Part shown: piece by piece, positions 40,191 through 53,419 of the stretch
Numbering within the stretch: the first letter of the stretch is position 1
Layout: each line of letters opens with the position of its first letter
NCBI GenBank assembly: GCA_012295275.1
Contig: CM022665.1
Coordinates: forward strand, 8,504,976 to 8,568,975
Reading direction: 5' to 3'
Source: Chrysomallon squamiferum
Lineage: Eukaryota; Mollusca; Gastropoda; Neomphalida; Peltospiridae
DNA: 64,000 bases
The notes under the pieces: model-generated
The model's input: the letters and a program-made list of their open reading frames with translations, nothing else
What the model was told of the DNA's origin: nothing
Databases searched by the model: none
Program-made: the position numbers and the translations under genes

Positions 40191-40520
40191 AGGATATTAA
40201 TTTGTCTAATGTCCTTATTATATATAAATTTAGTGATCTTTGTCTCCATAATATATATTTTTAGTTAACTCCTATCTGCTTACATTGTGTCTATTTTTTT
40301 TCAAAGTCGTTATCACATACCATTCGATTTCGTAATATAAATGACTTTACTGATGTTTTCTCCTTATTATATATTAATTTTAGAGATATTTGTATACTGC
40401 CTATCTTTTCAGTTTTCTTTTACATAACCTAACTAATGTCTGTTTCCTTTCTTTTAAATAAGTTCCATGTCTTTATTATATATTAATTGTACTGATCTTT
40501 TCTCTTTTTTTTTTGTCCTT
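40190..40520. repeat. Three diverged tandem copies, spacing about 115-140 bp
   Basis: The theme 'CTTTATTATATATTAAT followed by GTACTGATCTTT' appears near 40210, 40360 and 40470 with substantial divergence. An old local tandem duplication is the simplest reading. Confidence 0.45.
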
Positions 40521-41095
40521 TTTTCCTGATTCCTATTTGTTCAGTGTTTAAAAATGTATATATTCAAAACAGTTATATTACGTTAGCAAATGTTTAAAGA
40601 CAAAATTATCCTCTTTTGTTCAAAATGTTTAAAATGACATGAACAATTTCAAAAAAACAAACAAACAAAAAAAACAACAACAAATGTTGGTCTCACGAAT
40701 CTGTTCGAGCTTATAATTTTACACTCATACTTTATTGTTATCAAACATTGGTCTGGAAAATACCCCAACAAACAAACAAACAGGTATTTTGAAATATATC
40801 AAACCATCACAGATACTTTTTAAGTCTGTTTTCTCAGTATACCACCTACATTCGTGGCAAATGGTGTTGTAAAATTCAAACGGCACTTTATGATCTCATG
40901 TCTGAGTGTATTTGAGTGTAACATAATTATTACGTATATAACTAAAAACATACATAGGATTCACTAGACGTACATTTACAAAAACAAAAACCTTATTTTT
41001 TTAATAAACTGTTTAATTTCTCACTTTGCATGGATAGGTTGTTCAGACATGTGTTGGTACATCCAGTCAACCGAGTTGTAAGTTTAGGTAAGACT

Positions 41096-41391
41096 GTTTT
41101 CTTTCTTTCTTTTCTTGTTTTCCTTTCTTTCTTTCTTTTCTTTTTTTCTTTTTTTTTTTTTTTTTTTTTTTTTGTTCTGATAAACGATATATATTCTATA
41201 AGGTAAATAAATTAACTCTGAATTTTCTACTCCATGCAACGTAAAGCCATTTTTATGTGCGATTTTTTTTTTTTTTTTTTTAAAGTTTTCCATTATTGAT
41301 ATTCAGTGGGATGAAATATGACCTCCGCTGTGAAGTAACATGAAAAAAAAAAAAAAAAAAAAAAAGAAGAAGAAGAAAAAAAAAAAAAAAG

Positions 41392-41426
<35 letters not shown>

Positions 41427-41430
41427 TATA
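41096..41430. repeat. Poly-T/TTC tract and poly-A/GA tract facing each other
   Basis: A T-rich tract (about 41096-41173), a shorter T run (41262-41281) and an A-rich tract with GA interruptions (41342-41424) lie within 330 bases. They can pair as an inverted repeat. No gene is seen around them. Confidence 0.8.
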
Positions 41431-41439
41431 GGCTGACAA

Positions 41440-41917
41440 GAATAACAACATAAAAAAATAATGTCGACTAGTTTCCAGCAGAGTTTACAAATTGATGCCC
41501 TATTTAAACGAGATTTGGATATGCTTTACCTCACTTAAACCAAGATCAATTCATTTCTTAAAGTTAAATTCTCTTTTTTATATGGAGGCGATGCACAAAA
41601 AGGAATGTAGACTGAGTAAGCATGGAGTTAATCCGCCATTAAACTAACAGTGTGATAACCTCTTGTAATAACAAGCACAATAACACTTATTTTCTTTTAC
41701 TTTTTTCTTTTTTCAAATATTCAGAATGCTCCTTAACTTGTCTTTTTTCACTTGACTGGTCATAATGTTGTTATCAGGTTCAGTTTTTAGGATTGTGACT
41801 TAGTTGAATTTTTAATAAAAAAAATACGTTGAACGAGTGTTAAAATTAATATATACCTTGACACTTTGCATTTTGATACTTTTATTATTATTTTCTTGAT
41901 AGACTAACTGACGGCTC

Positions 41918-41948
<31 letters not shown>

Positions 41949-42900
41949 TTTGTATTTGTTGCTTTTATTTATTCAAGAGTATCTGAGTGTCAGTGACATT
42001 AGTTACATGTTTGTTACTTTACTGAAAATTAGCTATCTATTAGTACTAGTGTAATTATAAATTCTGAAAATATAAATGTAAATCACTTTCTATAGAATTA
42101 GTTCGATCCTTATTTATTTGTTTGTTTGTATGTTTCATTGTTAAAACAATAAAGGATATATTTAAATCGTAAATTGTCTGATAAAATAATTTAGTTACTT
42201 ATTTTTATATAATAATGATGATCATGTACATCAAACTCGTTACTTTTTATCCGACATTTTTAACAACCGTACAGTTTTCAGGAAAGTTAGTGTAGTTTGT
42301 GAGTAAGCTTACAGATGTGTTTACGTGACTGACTCTGTCATACGAAAACATTATTAAGAAATTTTTCTGACCTCTTCACTGTATTATGTTCCTACGTTCT
42401 TGATTAAACCTTTTATTAATAAAAAATTCTTTAACTGGACTTAGAACTTAAGTCCTAAAATGAAATGTGTTTTCTCAGACATACAAAATAATATTTTTTT
42501 CAACAAATTTTGTTCTGTACTGAATCCAACTGTTTCTTTTTCCATTACACTCTCTGATAAAAAAAACTTGTATGCCTGCAATTATTAAAATGCAAAAATA
42601 ATGTTATAATTTAATTCAATTTGTACACCCCTTCCAATTAAATGTTTTTTTTTCGGCGAAATAACGAAAAAGTGTAATAATTATATTTAACAGTTCTGCG
42701 GAAATTTTTGGAACCTATCATGACTACATTTTTTTTTTTTTTTTTTTGTTGCGTCTGTTGGTTTATATCTTACAAATAACTAATAATCCATTATAACATT
42801 TGCCATCGTTTTACTTAACAATAATGAAGGCAGACGAATAGAAGTTTTAATTTGGCATAGATACCGTAACTTTCAGGGTTTGTAGGAATTTTGTTTACTT
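41440..42900. other. No gene seen; AT-rich intergenic DNA
   Basis: AT-rich sequence with a (TTTA)n run at about 41920-41950 and a T run at about 42729-42747. Open frames are short and without signature. Confidence 0.55.
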
Positions 42901-42937
42901 TTCTATACATCAATATATATATTACTATTACTATTTC

Positions 42938-42940
<3 letters not shown>

Positions 42941-42985
<45 letters not shown>

Positions 42986-42986
42986 G
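42941..42986. repeat. (ATT)n microsatellite
   Basis: About 15 ATT units; poly-Ile frames on both strands are artefacts. Confidence 0.95.
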
Positions 42987-43527
42987 ATTATGATTATTGT
43001 CGTTGTTTTTGTTTTACATAGGTTTTGCACTTTCTATTTCATTCATCATGTTAATATTGATAGAGGGATATCCAGGCCATTCCATATAAACGAAAACTAA
43101 ATAATAAACTGGTCACATTAATATTCTCTCATTCACAGAAAGAACAGTATTCTATTATTCAAAACTATGTTCACTGCCCTTTGCAGTCTAGGTTTGACTT
43201 ATTTTGTCTAGTACAATGCGAATAATAATGTTATGACTGTGCTGGAAAATATCAAATCCGGCTCTTTTGATTGACAGTAGTACATCTACTTATACAGAGC
43301 AGTTTATACAAATTCTTATCACAGTTAATTACAGTAATAGTAATTATAACAAACAATCATGACACGTTCTTCCTGGCTGTATACTTGAGATATATATATA
43401 TAGTACAATGCTGGACTCTATACAGGTCAAAATTCATTTATTCCAAAATAGATGTATTAGCACATTTAACAGTTATGTCGACGATTTTAACGTACTTCTA
43501 TCATTTTGATAGGGGAATAATCTTAAA

Positions 43528-43735
43528 TTGATGATGATGTTGTTCATGATGATGATGGTGATGATAAAACAAATAAATAAATAAATAAATAAATAAGCAG
43601 TAATTAATAAGAAAAAGAAAACGTAAGAGGATAACACCAACACCAACAACAGTATCGAAAAGATTAATGATGATAACGATGATGATGATGGTGATGATGA
43701 TGATGATGATAATGATGATAGCAGTAATATCAAAA
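43528..43735. repeat. (GAT)n/(ATG)n and (AAAT)n low-complexity block
   Basis: Imperfect GAT/GATGAT runs at 43528-43566 and 43665-43722 flank an (AAAT)n run at 43570-43595. The minus-strand frames with Ser, Ile or His runs across it come from the repeat. Confidence 0.85.
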
Positions 43736-44312
43736 ATATGACTAATATGACGATCATTAAAACCCAAAAGTAAGATAAAAAAATAAAGAGAACACTTATT
43801 ATCACAAATTCATTTATTTACAAGATTGCACGACATGAAATGACACAAGAGGATACACAGAATGTTGAAGAGAATACCTGTATGATTCTAATTTACTCCT
43901 CAACAGATTGTGCGTAAAATTCACCACAAATACGACGAAGAGAATACATCTGAGTCACAGACGTTTAAAGCTAGTGTTTTCAAATGAGTGAGTTTGTTTT
44001 ATAATGAGAGAAAAATGAAGAGAAAATAAAATATATTTGTATATCTGAGGCGTCGATGATATCGATGAAGTCAGTCTAGCAGAAATATTTTAGTTTTTTA
44101 ATTAATTTTTTTTTTTTTTTTTTCAAAATTTTCCAAATCGTCTTATAAAGTACCGAATCGAAAGAATAACGTTAAAGCTCCTTTTTCATCGTGATTGTTT
44201 ATTACAGTTTTTTTTATTATCTGTCAACTGAAACAGTTAATTTAATTTAATTATTATCACTACTACTATTATTATTATTTTGGTTAATAATGCATCATAA
44301 TAACAGTTAAAT

Positions 44313-44313
44313 G

Positions 44314-44345
<32 letters not shown>
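44313..44345. repeat. Poly-A run
   Basis: An uninterrupted A tract of about 33 bases. Confidence 0.93.
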
Positions 44346-44346
<1 letters not shown>

Positions 44347-44457
44347 GAAACGAGTGTTAAAAACATGTAATTATATTCAAAAGTACAGAAAATGTATCAA
44401 ACAAATATCTTTTATATTTGCAATGACTAATTATTCTCATGTCGATTGATAACCTCA

Positions 44458-44459
<2 letters not shown>

Positions 44460-44493
<34 letters not shown>
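44460..44493. repeat. (ATT)n microsatellite
   Basis: About 11 ATT units. Confidence 0.93.
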
Positions 44494-44959
44494 GATGTTA
44501 CATGCTAATGAAAATAATATTATGTGTCTCTTTGGTGTATGTATGTGAGTATGTATAACAGATGAAGATTATCAAAACATTAATTCGATTAAGAAGGTAC
44601 ACAATATACTTCGAAACAAATTACAAAATCAACAACACAGTTAATAAAACAAAAAACACATACATACACACATATATATATATATTTTGTTTATCTTAAT
44701 AAGATAAGTAAAATACTGAAATGTTTTATATTTAGCACTTCATTGACAAACATTTATCGAAATACTTTAAAACATAATAACAAATTTGTACAATTCACAG
44801 TACTTTAAATACATTTAGGGAAAGGGTTGGGATTAAGCACTAAGTCAATAAAAGTGTAAAAAATGTATTTTACCAGTTACCTCGCACGCTTATTATCATT
44901 GCAAGGATATCATCAAATGCTGTTCAGAATTTACTATTTGACAAGCCAAAGAATGACGA

Positions 44960-44961
<2 letters not shown>

Positions 44962-45015
<54 letters not shown>

Positions 45016-45078
45016 TAATAATAATCATAATAATAATAATAATATATTATTATTATTATTAATGATGATGATGATAAT
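44962..45078. repeat. (AAT)n/(ATT)n compound microsatellite
   Basis: About 16 AAT units, further interrupted AAT, then ATT and GAT units. The AAT and ATT halves can fold on each other. Confidence 0.93.
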
Positions 45079-45247
45079 ATATTTTGCATGAAAATTATTG
45101 AATTCGGTAAAGAAAATACTGAATTCATCGAGATTTAAATAAAAGTAATTATAATAACAATGAACAATATCATGTATATTTAGCAGTCCTTTTCGAGCAA
45201 ATTTTCCAAACAGTTTGCAGTTTGCGATTGCCCCGAATATATTTTTT

Positions 45248-45253
45248 TTTATT
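45248..45253 (-). terminator. Candidate polyadenylation signal after the 45.5 kb exon
   Basis: AATAAA on the minus strand, about 230 bases past the stop codon of the exon at 45481-45691. Position and strand fit a 3' UTR end, though the hexamer is common in this DNA. Confidence 0.35.
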
Positions 45254-45480
45254 GGATTTGTCGTCCGTTTGTGGGACTGAAATACTGAATTAACATTCTG
45301 AAAACCAGCGTAATGTTAATATTTTTGGATTTTTTTTTTTTTACATCATTGTTCTTGTTATCTACAGAGTGTGAGTTCACACGCAAAATGGGATACACTG
45401 TATGCCTAAAACGAGCATGTACATTCAATAACTGACATCTTTTACCAAGATGATTCCTCCGTTTCGGTATCAGCCCACTG

Positions 45481-45691
45481 TCAAACCGGTGGAACAGAGT
45501 GATGGTGTAGATGATGATGATGGTGTTCCATTGGTGGAGAACACAGGTAGTGAGTAGGAATTGGTTCAGGCTTCACCAGTGGCATTCCGAGATTGAAGTC
45601 ACCGTGACCGTAGTCGTGAGGCATCATTGGTTGATTCATGTTACACATTTGCTGCATCGCCTGCTTCATGTTCTCTTCGACCATGTCTCGG
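45481..45691 (-). CDS. Terminal coding exon of an unidentified, probably regulatory protein
   Basis: An exon of 69 codons plus stop, entered after an AG acceptor (TTGCAG) with one base completing the previous codon. It is much GC-richer than its surroundings and uses varied codons, as real coding DNA does. The start (RDMVEENMKQAMQQM) can form a charged helix. Next comes a Met/Asn/Gln-rich linker, then PLVKPEPIPTHY with a VKPE SUMO-consensus motif, then a His-rich tail ending SVPPV. Low-complexity His/Met/Gln ends and a SUMO motif are typical of transcription factors, but no DNA-binding domain is in this exon. I do not recognise the family. Upstream exons would lie at higher coordinates, perhaps beyond 64 kb. 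Confidence 0.6.
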
Positions 45692-45954
45692 CTGCAATAT
45701 AAAGCAAACCTATATTACCAGTGTTGTGCGATCAAACAGTGCTGTGTTCTGCGTAAATATATATAACTAACCTTCTAACATACTAACTTGTCTCAATTAT
45801 AAAATGAATCTGCACTACCAGTGTTGTATAATTAATCAAACGGAGTTATGTTTTACATCAAACTTTGGCATATAATAAATCTTCTATAGTAATAATGTAA
45901 CTCACTAATAAAAATAGTAGTAATAAAGTAATAGTTGTAGTAGTAGTAACAGTA

Positions 45955-45961
45955 ACAGTAA

Positions 45962-45996
<35 letters not shown>

Positions 45997-45998
45997 TT
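45955..45998. repeat. (AGT)n microsatellite
   Basis: About 14 AGT units with a few interruptions before. Confidence 0.93.
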
Positions 45999-46279
45999 TA
46001 TTATATTTTCTAGTATTAGTATTATTTCTTATTTATATTAGTTTCAGCATAATTACGAACATTTGAATTACAGGAAATACTATAATTATAAAAATATACA
46101 TTTTAGTCATAACAACAAAGTTCTGCATATATAATAATAACTGTAATTTTCGGGGTTTACAGACAAATTCCTGAAATTATATGAATTCAGAGAACCAAAC
46201 AGTCAGGAAAAAAAAAAAAAGAGAAAGAGACAGAGAGAGACCAGAGAAAGAGAGCTATTCCTGAAAAAAAAAAAAAAAA

Positions 46280-47000
46280 AGTATTTGAAAGAACAAAAAA
46301 TGCATTTCATTTAATAAATCATTGATAACAATGGAGATTGTTTGGACAAACCGATAAGTCTTCACATTCTTACGCCCTTTAATGGAATCTGAGACACGAC
46401 CTATTGCCAGTAAATCTCGCGTTTTATTTCGCATTATCACAACTGGCTTTCTTTACGGCAAAAACCAAACGCTTTGACGAAATATAATTTAAAGGGCGTA
46501 ATGAGGACTGATGTTAGTTTTTCTGCGAAAACGGCGACATGAAATATATACTCTGCCATGAAGCTGACAAGACGACTAGAATCCAGATTACCATATCAAA
46601 TATGTTTTTATTCTGGAAACATTTTACAAGCCTCAGTGTACATCTGTGTTCTTAGAAAACACATTTATTTCTAATAGTTGTAAATCGTTAATCAGTTAAA
46701 AACAGATATATTCCGTTCTTTGAGGGTAAGAAAACATGCTACGTGCAGTAGAAGAATTTTCCAAGAAGCAACATCATAATGAGCGCATTGTATGATAATT
46801 CCCATCTTGTAAGCGAAATGAAATATATCTGTAAAGAAAATATTAATGGATACGTGTCTCAGTGGGTGGGATATTTTAATAATACACATCTTTTCTTGAT
46901 AACCAGAGATGTACAAAAATATACAGGCAGGTATCGTTCCTGCCTAAGAGATATTCGTTTGGAAAAAACCGTTAATAGAAATGGAATTATAACAAGGAGA
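46280..47000. other. Mixed-composition DNA, no gene seen
   Basis: A less repetitive stretch with a SOX-type site AACAATGG (46327-46334). Overlapping short frames on both strands at 46690-47020 have no recognisable domain. It could include intronic regulatory sequence of the gene ending at 45481. Confidence 0.35.
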
Positions 47001-47123
47001 TGTGTGTCTTTGTTTCTGTAAGCGAGTGATAGAGCAGGTCCGTCCGAAACTGAAACACCATTACATACACTTAATAAATATTTGTATGTGTGTGAGCGTT
47101 CGTGTGTGTCTTCTTACATATTC

Positions 47124-47230
<107 letters not shown>

Positions 47231-47279
47231 CTCCCTTCCTCTCTCTCATTCATTGTGTGTGTGTAAAATGTATTATTAG

Positions 47280-48850
47280 ATAACACGTTTGCCTGCCAGT
47301 TATACATTTTTTTTATAAGGAATATTTTTTTATTTGTTTTATAGCATACCGATTTAATCACATTAAGCACTTTTTAATTTTAATATTTCATTATTTTTAA
47401 CAACATGAAGCTTTTTAAAAATATTTTCTTTTCTTCTTTAAATGAAAAGCATACATTCTGTGACGCCTGTAAAATTTATTTATTTATTTATTTATTATTA
47501 TTATTATTACTACTACTATTTTTTTTAATATTATTTCGAATTTTTTTTATTTTTATTTTTTATTTTTATTTTTATTTTTATTTTTTTTTATATCACCGTT
47601 AACGTATTCTTCTTGCAAATGTTAATATTTAATTTACAAGGAGCCGTTTTAACTGAAAAAAATCTCACGAAAGACAATTATGACACCATTTTTCTCACAC
47701 GGTAACCACATGTCAAAACTGTGAATACTTACTGATTGTTTACAAGACCAACACTGATTGCCGCTTTCTACCTGATGGGAAATTCACCAACACAGTTTTG
47801 TCACATTCTAAGTGTTAAATATTTAATGATATTATTCTAACAAAATGATCTTTAATCTAGCTTTATTTCGGTTAGTTCACAAAGGAAAGAGGTGTCTGTC
47901 GCCTCCGATATTAAACACGACAAAAGAAGCAGTTATCTGCTATTCAGCCGTTAGCCGTAGTCTTTTACGCATCGACAAACAGTTTAAGAAAAAAGGTTCC
48001 TAATTTCTACAATACAAAAGCCGTCGAATGCTAGCATGGGAAAAAATATCCACATTTATTATTAATAAACAGATTTTGATTTTTTTTTCTTTCTCCTACT
48101 TAGATACCGGCATTTCAAAGTAATTCCCTGTTAATTGCCGAAAATAACGCTCGAAGGCAAAAAACAACAAACAAAACAAACAAAAAAACTTGTACTAGCT
48201 GTATTTTTTTCATGTTTGTGGAGAAAACGATAAAACATTTAGAAAATGTTTTAAAAACTGTAAACATTAAAGTTGTATAAAAAAATGAAATTTGCACACG
48301 CTTTTTTAATAGAATTAAAATTATTTTAAAAATAAAACTTAGTTCTCTTTTCTTACAGCCAACTTTTGTTACACTTATCATTGTTGTTGATGTTGTCGTT
48401 GTTGTTGTTGTTGTTGTTATTAAATATTATTTGTTAGTGTTAAATAATTTATTTATTTTACATTCCATTTCATGTTATTCTTCTTATTTCATTTTATTTT
48501 ACTGAATTTTATGTAATTAGTTTAATTCTTTGTTTTAGCTCTTTGTTTCAGTTAATATCACTTACTTAATTATTTTACATTTCATATTTATATTATAATT
48601 ATATACCATTTATCTTATTTTAATTCTCTATCTTTATCTGTGTCATTTTTATACTTTACCTAATTTTTGTTCATCTCATTTCACATTAACTATTACATTT
48701 TTCATCTCTTATTTTATATCATTTCATCATCGTCACCATCACATTACTTTTGTTTATATTAATAGTTTTATTATTACTGAAGTCATTGTTCTTGGTATTA
48801 TTACTATTATTAATATCATAATAATAATAATAATAATAACAATAATAATT

Positions 48851-48882
<32 letters not shown>

Positions 48883-49000
48883 TTATTTATATTTATTTTA
48901 TTTTTTTTTTTTACTCTATTTATTTATTATTATTATTTATTATTGTTGTTGTTATTATTATTATATTTTTAGTTTTTTAATCCCATAATAAACAAAATGA
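47280..49000. other. No gene seen; AT-rich and low-complexity DNA
   Basis: Contains TTTA/TTA/TTTTTA runs (47478-47590), a GTT run (48380-48418) and TCA/ATC runs (48850-48882). The block at 47640-48000 is more mixed but has no coding signature. Confidence 0.55.
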
Positions 49001-49009
49001 CAATCTATG

Positions 49010-49260
49010 CCTCCGGCTTCATTCCAGGCGGAAAGGGGCCGTTTCGATTAAATTGTCTGAAAAGCCGATGGAGAGGAAAAGTGTCATTGAATTGTAGTCA
49101 TGAAGACTCGTGCGGGACTTTAAATACATCCGATTTCCGTAAGAGTTAATTTCCCACTGCTCCAAAGGTCTGCTACAACACACGCCTGGTCATCTCTAAA
49201 GCTCTCTAACACTCAAGCATTTCAACGAACAGTCTAATTCTGTAAAAACGCGTGGGAAAA
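49010..49260. promoter_or_regulatory. GC-richer non-repetitive island
   Basis: About 250 bases of mixed, CpG-containing sequence stand between low-complexity DNA on both sides. I find no family-like frame on either strand. A conserved regulatory element is possible. Confidence 0.25.
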
Positions 49261-49920
49261 ACCTTTTGTCAAGTGAACATTTTATGTAACTGTTCTTAAT
49301 ACGTATTGCATAATGCGTCAGCAACATTTTCTTTATCTCTGTGTTGTGTGTGTGTGTGTGTGTGTGTTTAAATTAAGAGAAATAAACATTTGTTGATTGC
49401 CTGTTTATATTTTCGAGTAGAAGGTATCATTTTTATTTAATTAAAGTCAGATTTATTTTGCTTCATTCTTTGTTTATTGTGAAATATTTTATTTTGTTTT
49501 GTTTATTTTATTTTATTTTATTTTTATTTTATTTTTATTTATTTTTTTATAATTTTTTATTTTTATTCATTTATTTATTTATTCATTCATTTATTCATTT
49601 ATTTGTTTTTGTTGTTTTTTGTTCGTTCACTCAGTTCGAACATTTATTTTTGAACGCTAGCTCAGTGAAGAGAAGAAAAAAACAATTTAAATAATAATTA
49701 GACAAAATATAAGCTAAATGACAACTTCCACATCAATCCAAAACAAATAATTTATATTAATTCATTTTACATTTAATGATAAATTTTCGTTCACTAAGTC
49801 AGCCATTTTGGGCCACTTGCCAAACTCTACCCACAAAAACTGACAGACCAATATTACAACCGGAAAACTGTTTGCAGTTAATAAAATTTAAAAAATAGAA
49901 ATAATTAGTAAAGTTTATGT

Positions 49921-49923
<3 letters not shown>

Positions 49924-49982
<59 letters not shown>
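49924..49982. repeat. (CA)n microsatellite, about 30 units
   Basis: Uninterrupted CA on the plus strand. Confidence 0.97.
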
Positions 49983-49985
<3 letters not shown>

Positions 49986-50119
49986 CAACAACAATAACAA
50001 ATTTCTATTTTTATACTTAAGTACTGGCTAAAAATAGATATATTCTCATAAATATACAGGATATAACATGAGAAACAAATAAAGTAACTGTGTATACATG
50101 TATATCGTTTTCTCTTTCG

Positions 50120-50121
<2 letters not shown>

Positions 50122-50207
<86 letters not shown>
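50122..50207. repeat. (CT)n microsatellite, about 43 units
   Basis: Uninterrupted CT on the plus strand, running into TGTC/TGTG units. Confidence 0.97.
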
Positions 50208-50211
<4 letters not shown>

Positions 50212-50439
50212 GTGTCTGTGTCTATATACACATACACAGAGAGAGAGAGATGATAATGCATGACTGATAAAGAGACATTTAAAATACATTTTTACAGTTC
50301 CGTTTTTTAATAATAAAAAAATATTAAATATATATATATATATATATAATATATACAAATTTAAAAATATATATTATAAAAGATAAAAATAATCAGTGCT
50401 GTATATACACTGGGATCCGATTTATTTCGTCCTATTTTC

Positions 50440-50760
50440 AGTTCAGTTTTGAACAATGAACGTACAAACAATGTGGAACGTGACTGGACTATTGAACTAA
50501 GGGCAGCGCGACGATGAATCTGTTCATACCGGTGTCGCAATTATTTTATGCCGTCAGAATGATGTGGAGCCAGTTTCCGCTATCAGACAACGACATCATT
50601 ACTTTCACACCTGTGCAACAGAACTTGTTGACGGTTCGATGATTTTGTCCACACCGTAATAAGGCCGTCTGTAATTGATAAACACTCCGCAAATTGATAA
50701 AAATAATGAGACGCTGGTGACACCATACACCTGTGCATAACGACTAGATTTGAAACATTT
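50440..50760. promoter_or_regulatory. Candidate regulatory island with T-box and paired TTGATAAA sites
   Basis: A GC-richer, non-repetitive block without a coding frame. It holds TCACACCT (50605-50612, a T-box half-site) within CACACCTGTG, and two TTGATAAA motifs 19 bases apart (50675-50682 and 50694-50701), the first overlapping a TAATTG homeodomain core. Site clustering suggests an enhancer. That is inference from motifs only. Confidence 0.32.
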
Positions 50761-51380
50761 ACTTATAAATATTTAAAAAGCTGGGGTTTTTTTTGTTCTT
50801 AGCATGTATGACTTAAAAATAGTGAACTTCAAACTGTTGTGACGTAATCTCTCATATTTTTTTACTAATTAACCGTTTGATGATTAAGTTTTTTTATTTT
50901 TTATATTACGCTTGATTCGAAAGAGTTACTCTCCGATGTACATAGAGATCATTACCAAACCAGAAAGAATTAAATATTTAAACCCCAAATTTTCGAGTTT
51001 AATTTAAAAAGAAATAAAAGTTACAAGTGAAAAAAAAAATTATGAATAAAAAATAAAGGAGTCATGTATCTATCTAAATCCTGGGGGATGTTTATCAATT
51101 TCCTGATTTAGAGAACAGTTGGTCTTCAGAAAACTTAGATACTACTTCAACATTTACTCAACCGAACCATATTAAAGAATCATTTAAAATTATTCCCCTT
51201 CCAGCCATTTATAACCATCTGGTTCATGGAAAGTAGGCTGTAATACAGAAACTAATATCCCTGATGATATCACTTTTCTCAACATTGTTTACATGGAATG
51301 TAGTTCCCTGTGTATGATTTTACTGTTCCAAACTGTGCATTCTATATAAACAATCGAATATTCTTGGAATATTATTTCAG

Positions 51381-51383
<3 letters not shown>

Positions 51384-51475
<92 letters not shown>
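51384..51475. repeat. (CT)n microsatellite, about 46 units
   Basis: Uninterrupted CT on the plus strand. Confidence 0.97.
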
Positions 51476-51478
<3 letters not shown>

Positions 51479-51839
51479 GAATTTATAGAACAAGTACTTT
51501 CAGCTTTATTCTCTAATGAGGTTTATGTTGATTTTTAAAATTATTAAAATAAATAGTGCATTTGCTGTACCTGACATTACTTATAATAAATTAAATACTA
51601 GATATGCATTTTCTATCATACAAGTATCACTTCTGGTTAAGTTTGTATTTAATATTCATAATTCTGGTGATCTAAAGTTACCTTTAAAAGGTATAAAACT
51701 ACTCATTTAGGTGTCAGATGGTGGTAAACATGCTAAAATAACTTACATGAAATATATTATATTCTAACGTAAACAGGCTTATGGCACTCTAAAACATTTT
51801 AAATATGCACAGAAAATGATTGAATTTCATTCATTTGGT

Positions 51840-52200
51840 TGTTTGTACTGAGACTGCACGTCACATTTAGTTTTCGGATGCGAGTCGCACTTGGAATCAG
51901 ATCCTAGAAATTCTGACTCTGAAGTTCTTTGACTTGATTTCACTGCACCACGGGGCCTTGTTACCACAGCTAATTAGCAAACCTTTTGTAAACCGCTAGG
52001 CGCTAGAATGCAGAAGCCATAATCAGCTAATTACAGCAGTCGACAGGAATCCGAAAACACGATTACACGACTGTACACACAGTGACTAGGAAATTACTGT
52101 TTTCCACACAACATGCTATTATTTTAATAAAAGAGGCGAGTTACTCCGGATGATGACACAACGCTGCTAGTTGGTATTCCTGTCGTTAAGTAACAGCAAG
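51840..52200. promoter_or_regulatory. Candidate regulatory island with homeodomain palindrome
   Basis: A GC-richer, non-repetitive block holding the perfect palindrome GCTAATTAGC (51969-51978) and a second GCTAATTA (52026-52033), both strong homeodomain-type sites. No reading frame with a family signature crosses it. Confidence 0.32.
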
Positions 52201-52261
52201 CAGTTAACTGTTTATACCATTTGTTTTTCACTCGATTTTTGTTTTAATTTATATTTATTTA

Positions 52262-52415
<154 letters not shown>

Positions 52416-52772
52416 GAAAAATATATATATATATATATTTTTTTTTTTGACATATGCGCATCCTGCTTAACATTCTATGATGATAAATCTGGTACTCTTC
52501 TTGTTTACGTATTTACTTTACTGATGCCTACATATTCACAATGATTTAAAAATATATATATATATTTATGTTATTTGGAAGATTTTTAAGAAGACAAATC
52601 TGAACTTATATATTATAGTTAATGTTAGGAACATCTCCTGATGTTGAAATAATATTTGCATTAACAGAAATATTCGTATATGTTGTGATGACAGATGTTA
52701 GTTAATAGTAATGTAGTACTGTTTATACAAATATGATTGCAGTATGTGATTACACACTATAATAATGTTGGT

Positions 52773-53160
52773 GTTAACAGCAACATCTTGTGATAACAAA
52801 TGTTGGATACATATTGTAATAATATTTGTATTACCAGCAACATCTTGTGATAACAAATGTTGGATACATATTGTAATAATATTTGTATTAACAGCAACAT
52901 CTTGTGATAACAAATGTTGGATACATATTGTAATAATATTTGTATTACCAACAACATCTTGTGATAACAAATGTTGGATACATATTGTAATAATATTTGT
53001 ATTAACAGCAACATCTTGTGATAACAAATGTTGGATACATATTGTAATAATATTTGTATTACCAGCAACACTTGTGCAACAAATGTTGGATACATATTGT
53101 AATAATATTTGTATTAACAGCAACATCTTGTGATAACAAATGTTGATACATAGTAATAAT
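52773..53160. repeat. 57-bp minisatellite with alternating unit variants
   Basis: Seven near-identical units with the theme 'AGCAACATCTTGTGATAACA, AATGTTGGATACATATTGTA, ATAATATTTGTATTA', spaced 57 bases (unit cores at 52781, 52838, 52895 and so on). The join before AGCAAC alternates TTAACAGC and TTACCAGC (once TTACCAAC) from unit to unit, so the array grew as a 114-bp dimer. Because 57 is divisible by three, both strands stay open for over 110 codons. More degenerate units continue to about 53420. Confidence 0.95.
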
Positions 53161-53419
53161 ATTTGTATTGTAGTATCTTTGATATTTTACAACAATATTT
53201 TATTAAAACATCTTGTAATAACCAGTGAAGTAATATTGTTGTAGTATTTATATTTACAACAATATTTTGTAAAACCAAATGATAAAGTAATATTTGTATT
53301 AACATCATTATTTTGTAATAACCAATTTTGAAGTAATATTATAGTAATATTTGAATTAGCAGCAGTGTTTTATGTTAACAACGTTCAAAACATACTGCCG
53401 TAGTATATTATAGTAATGT

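Noticed and set aside
52698-53133. Long open frames (112-142 codons) on both strands with repeated peptide units
   Set aside because: They arise because the 57-bp minisatellite unit is a multiple of three and lacks stops; being open on both strands is a repeat artefact.
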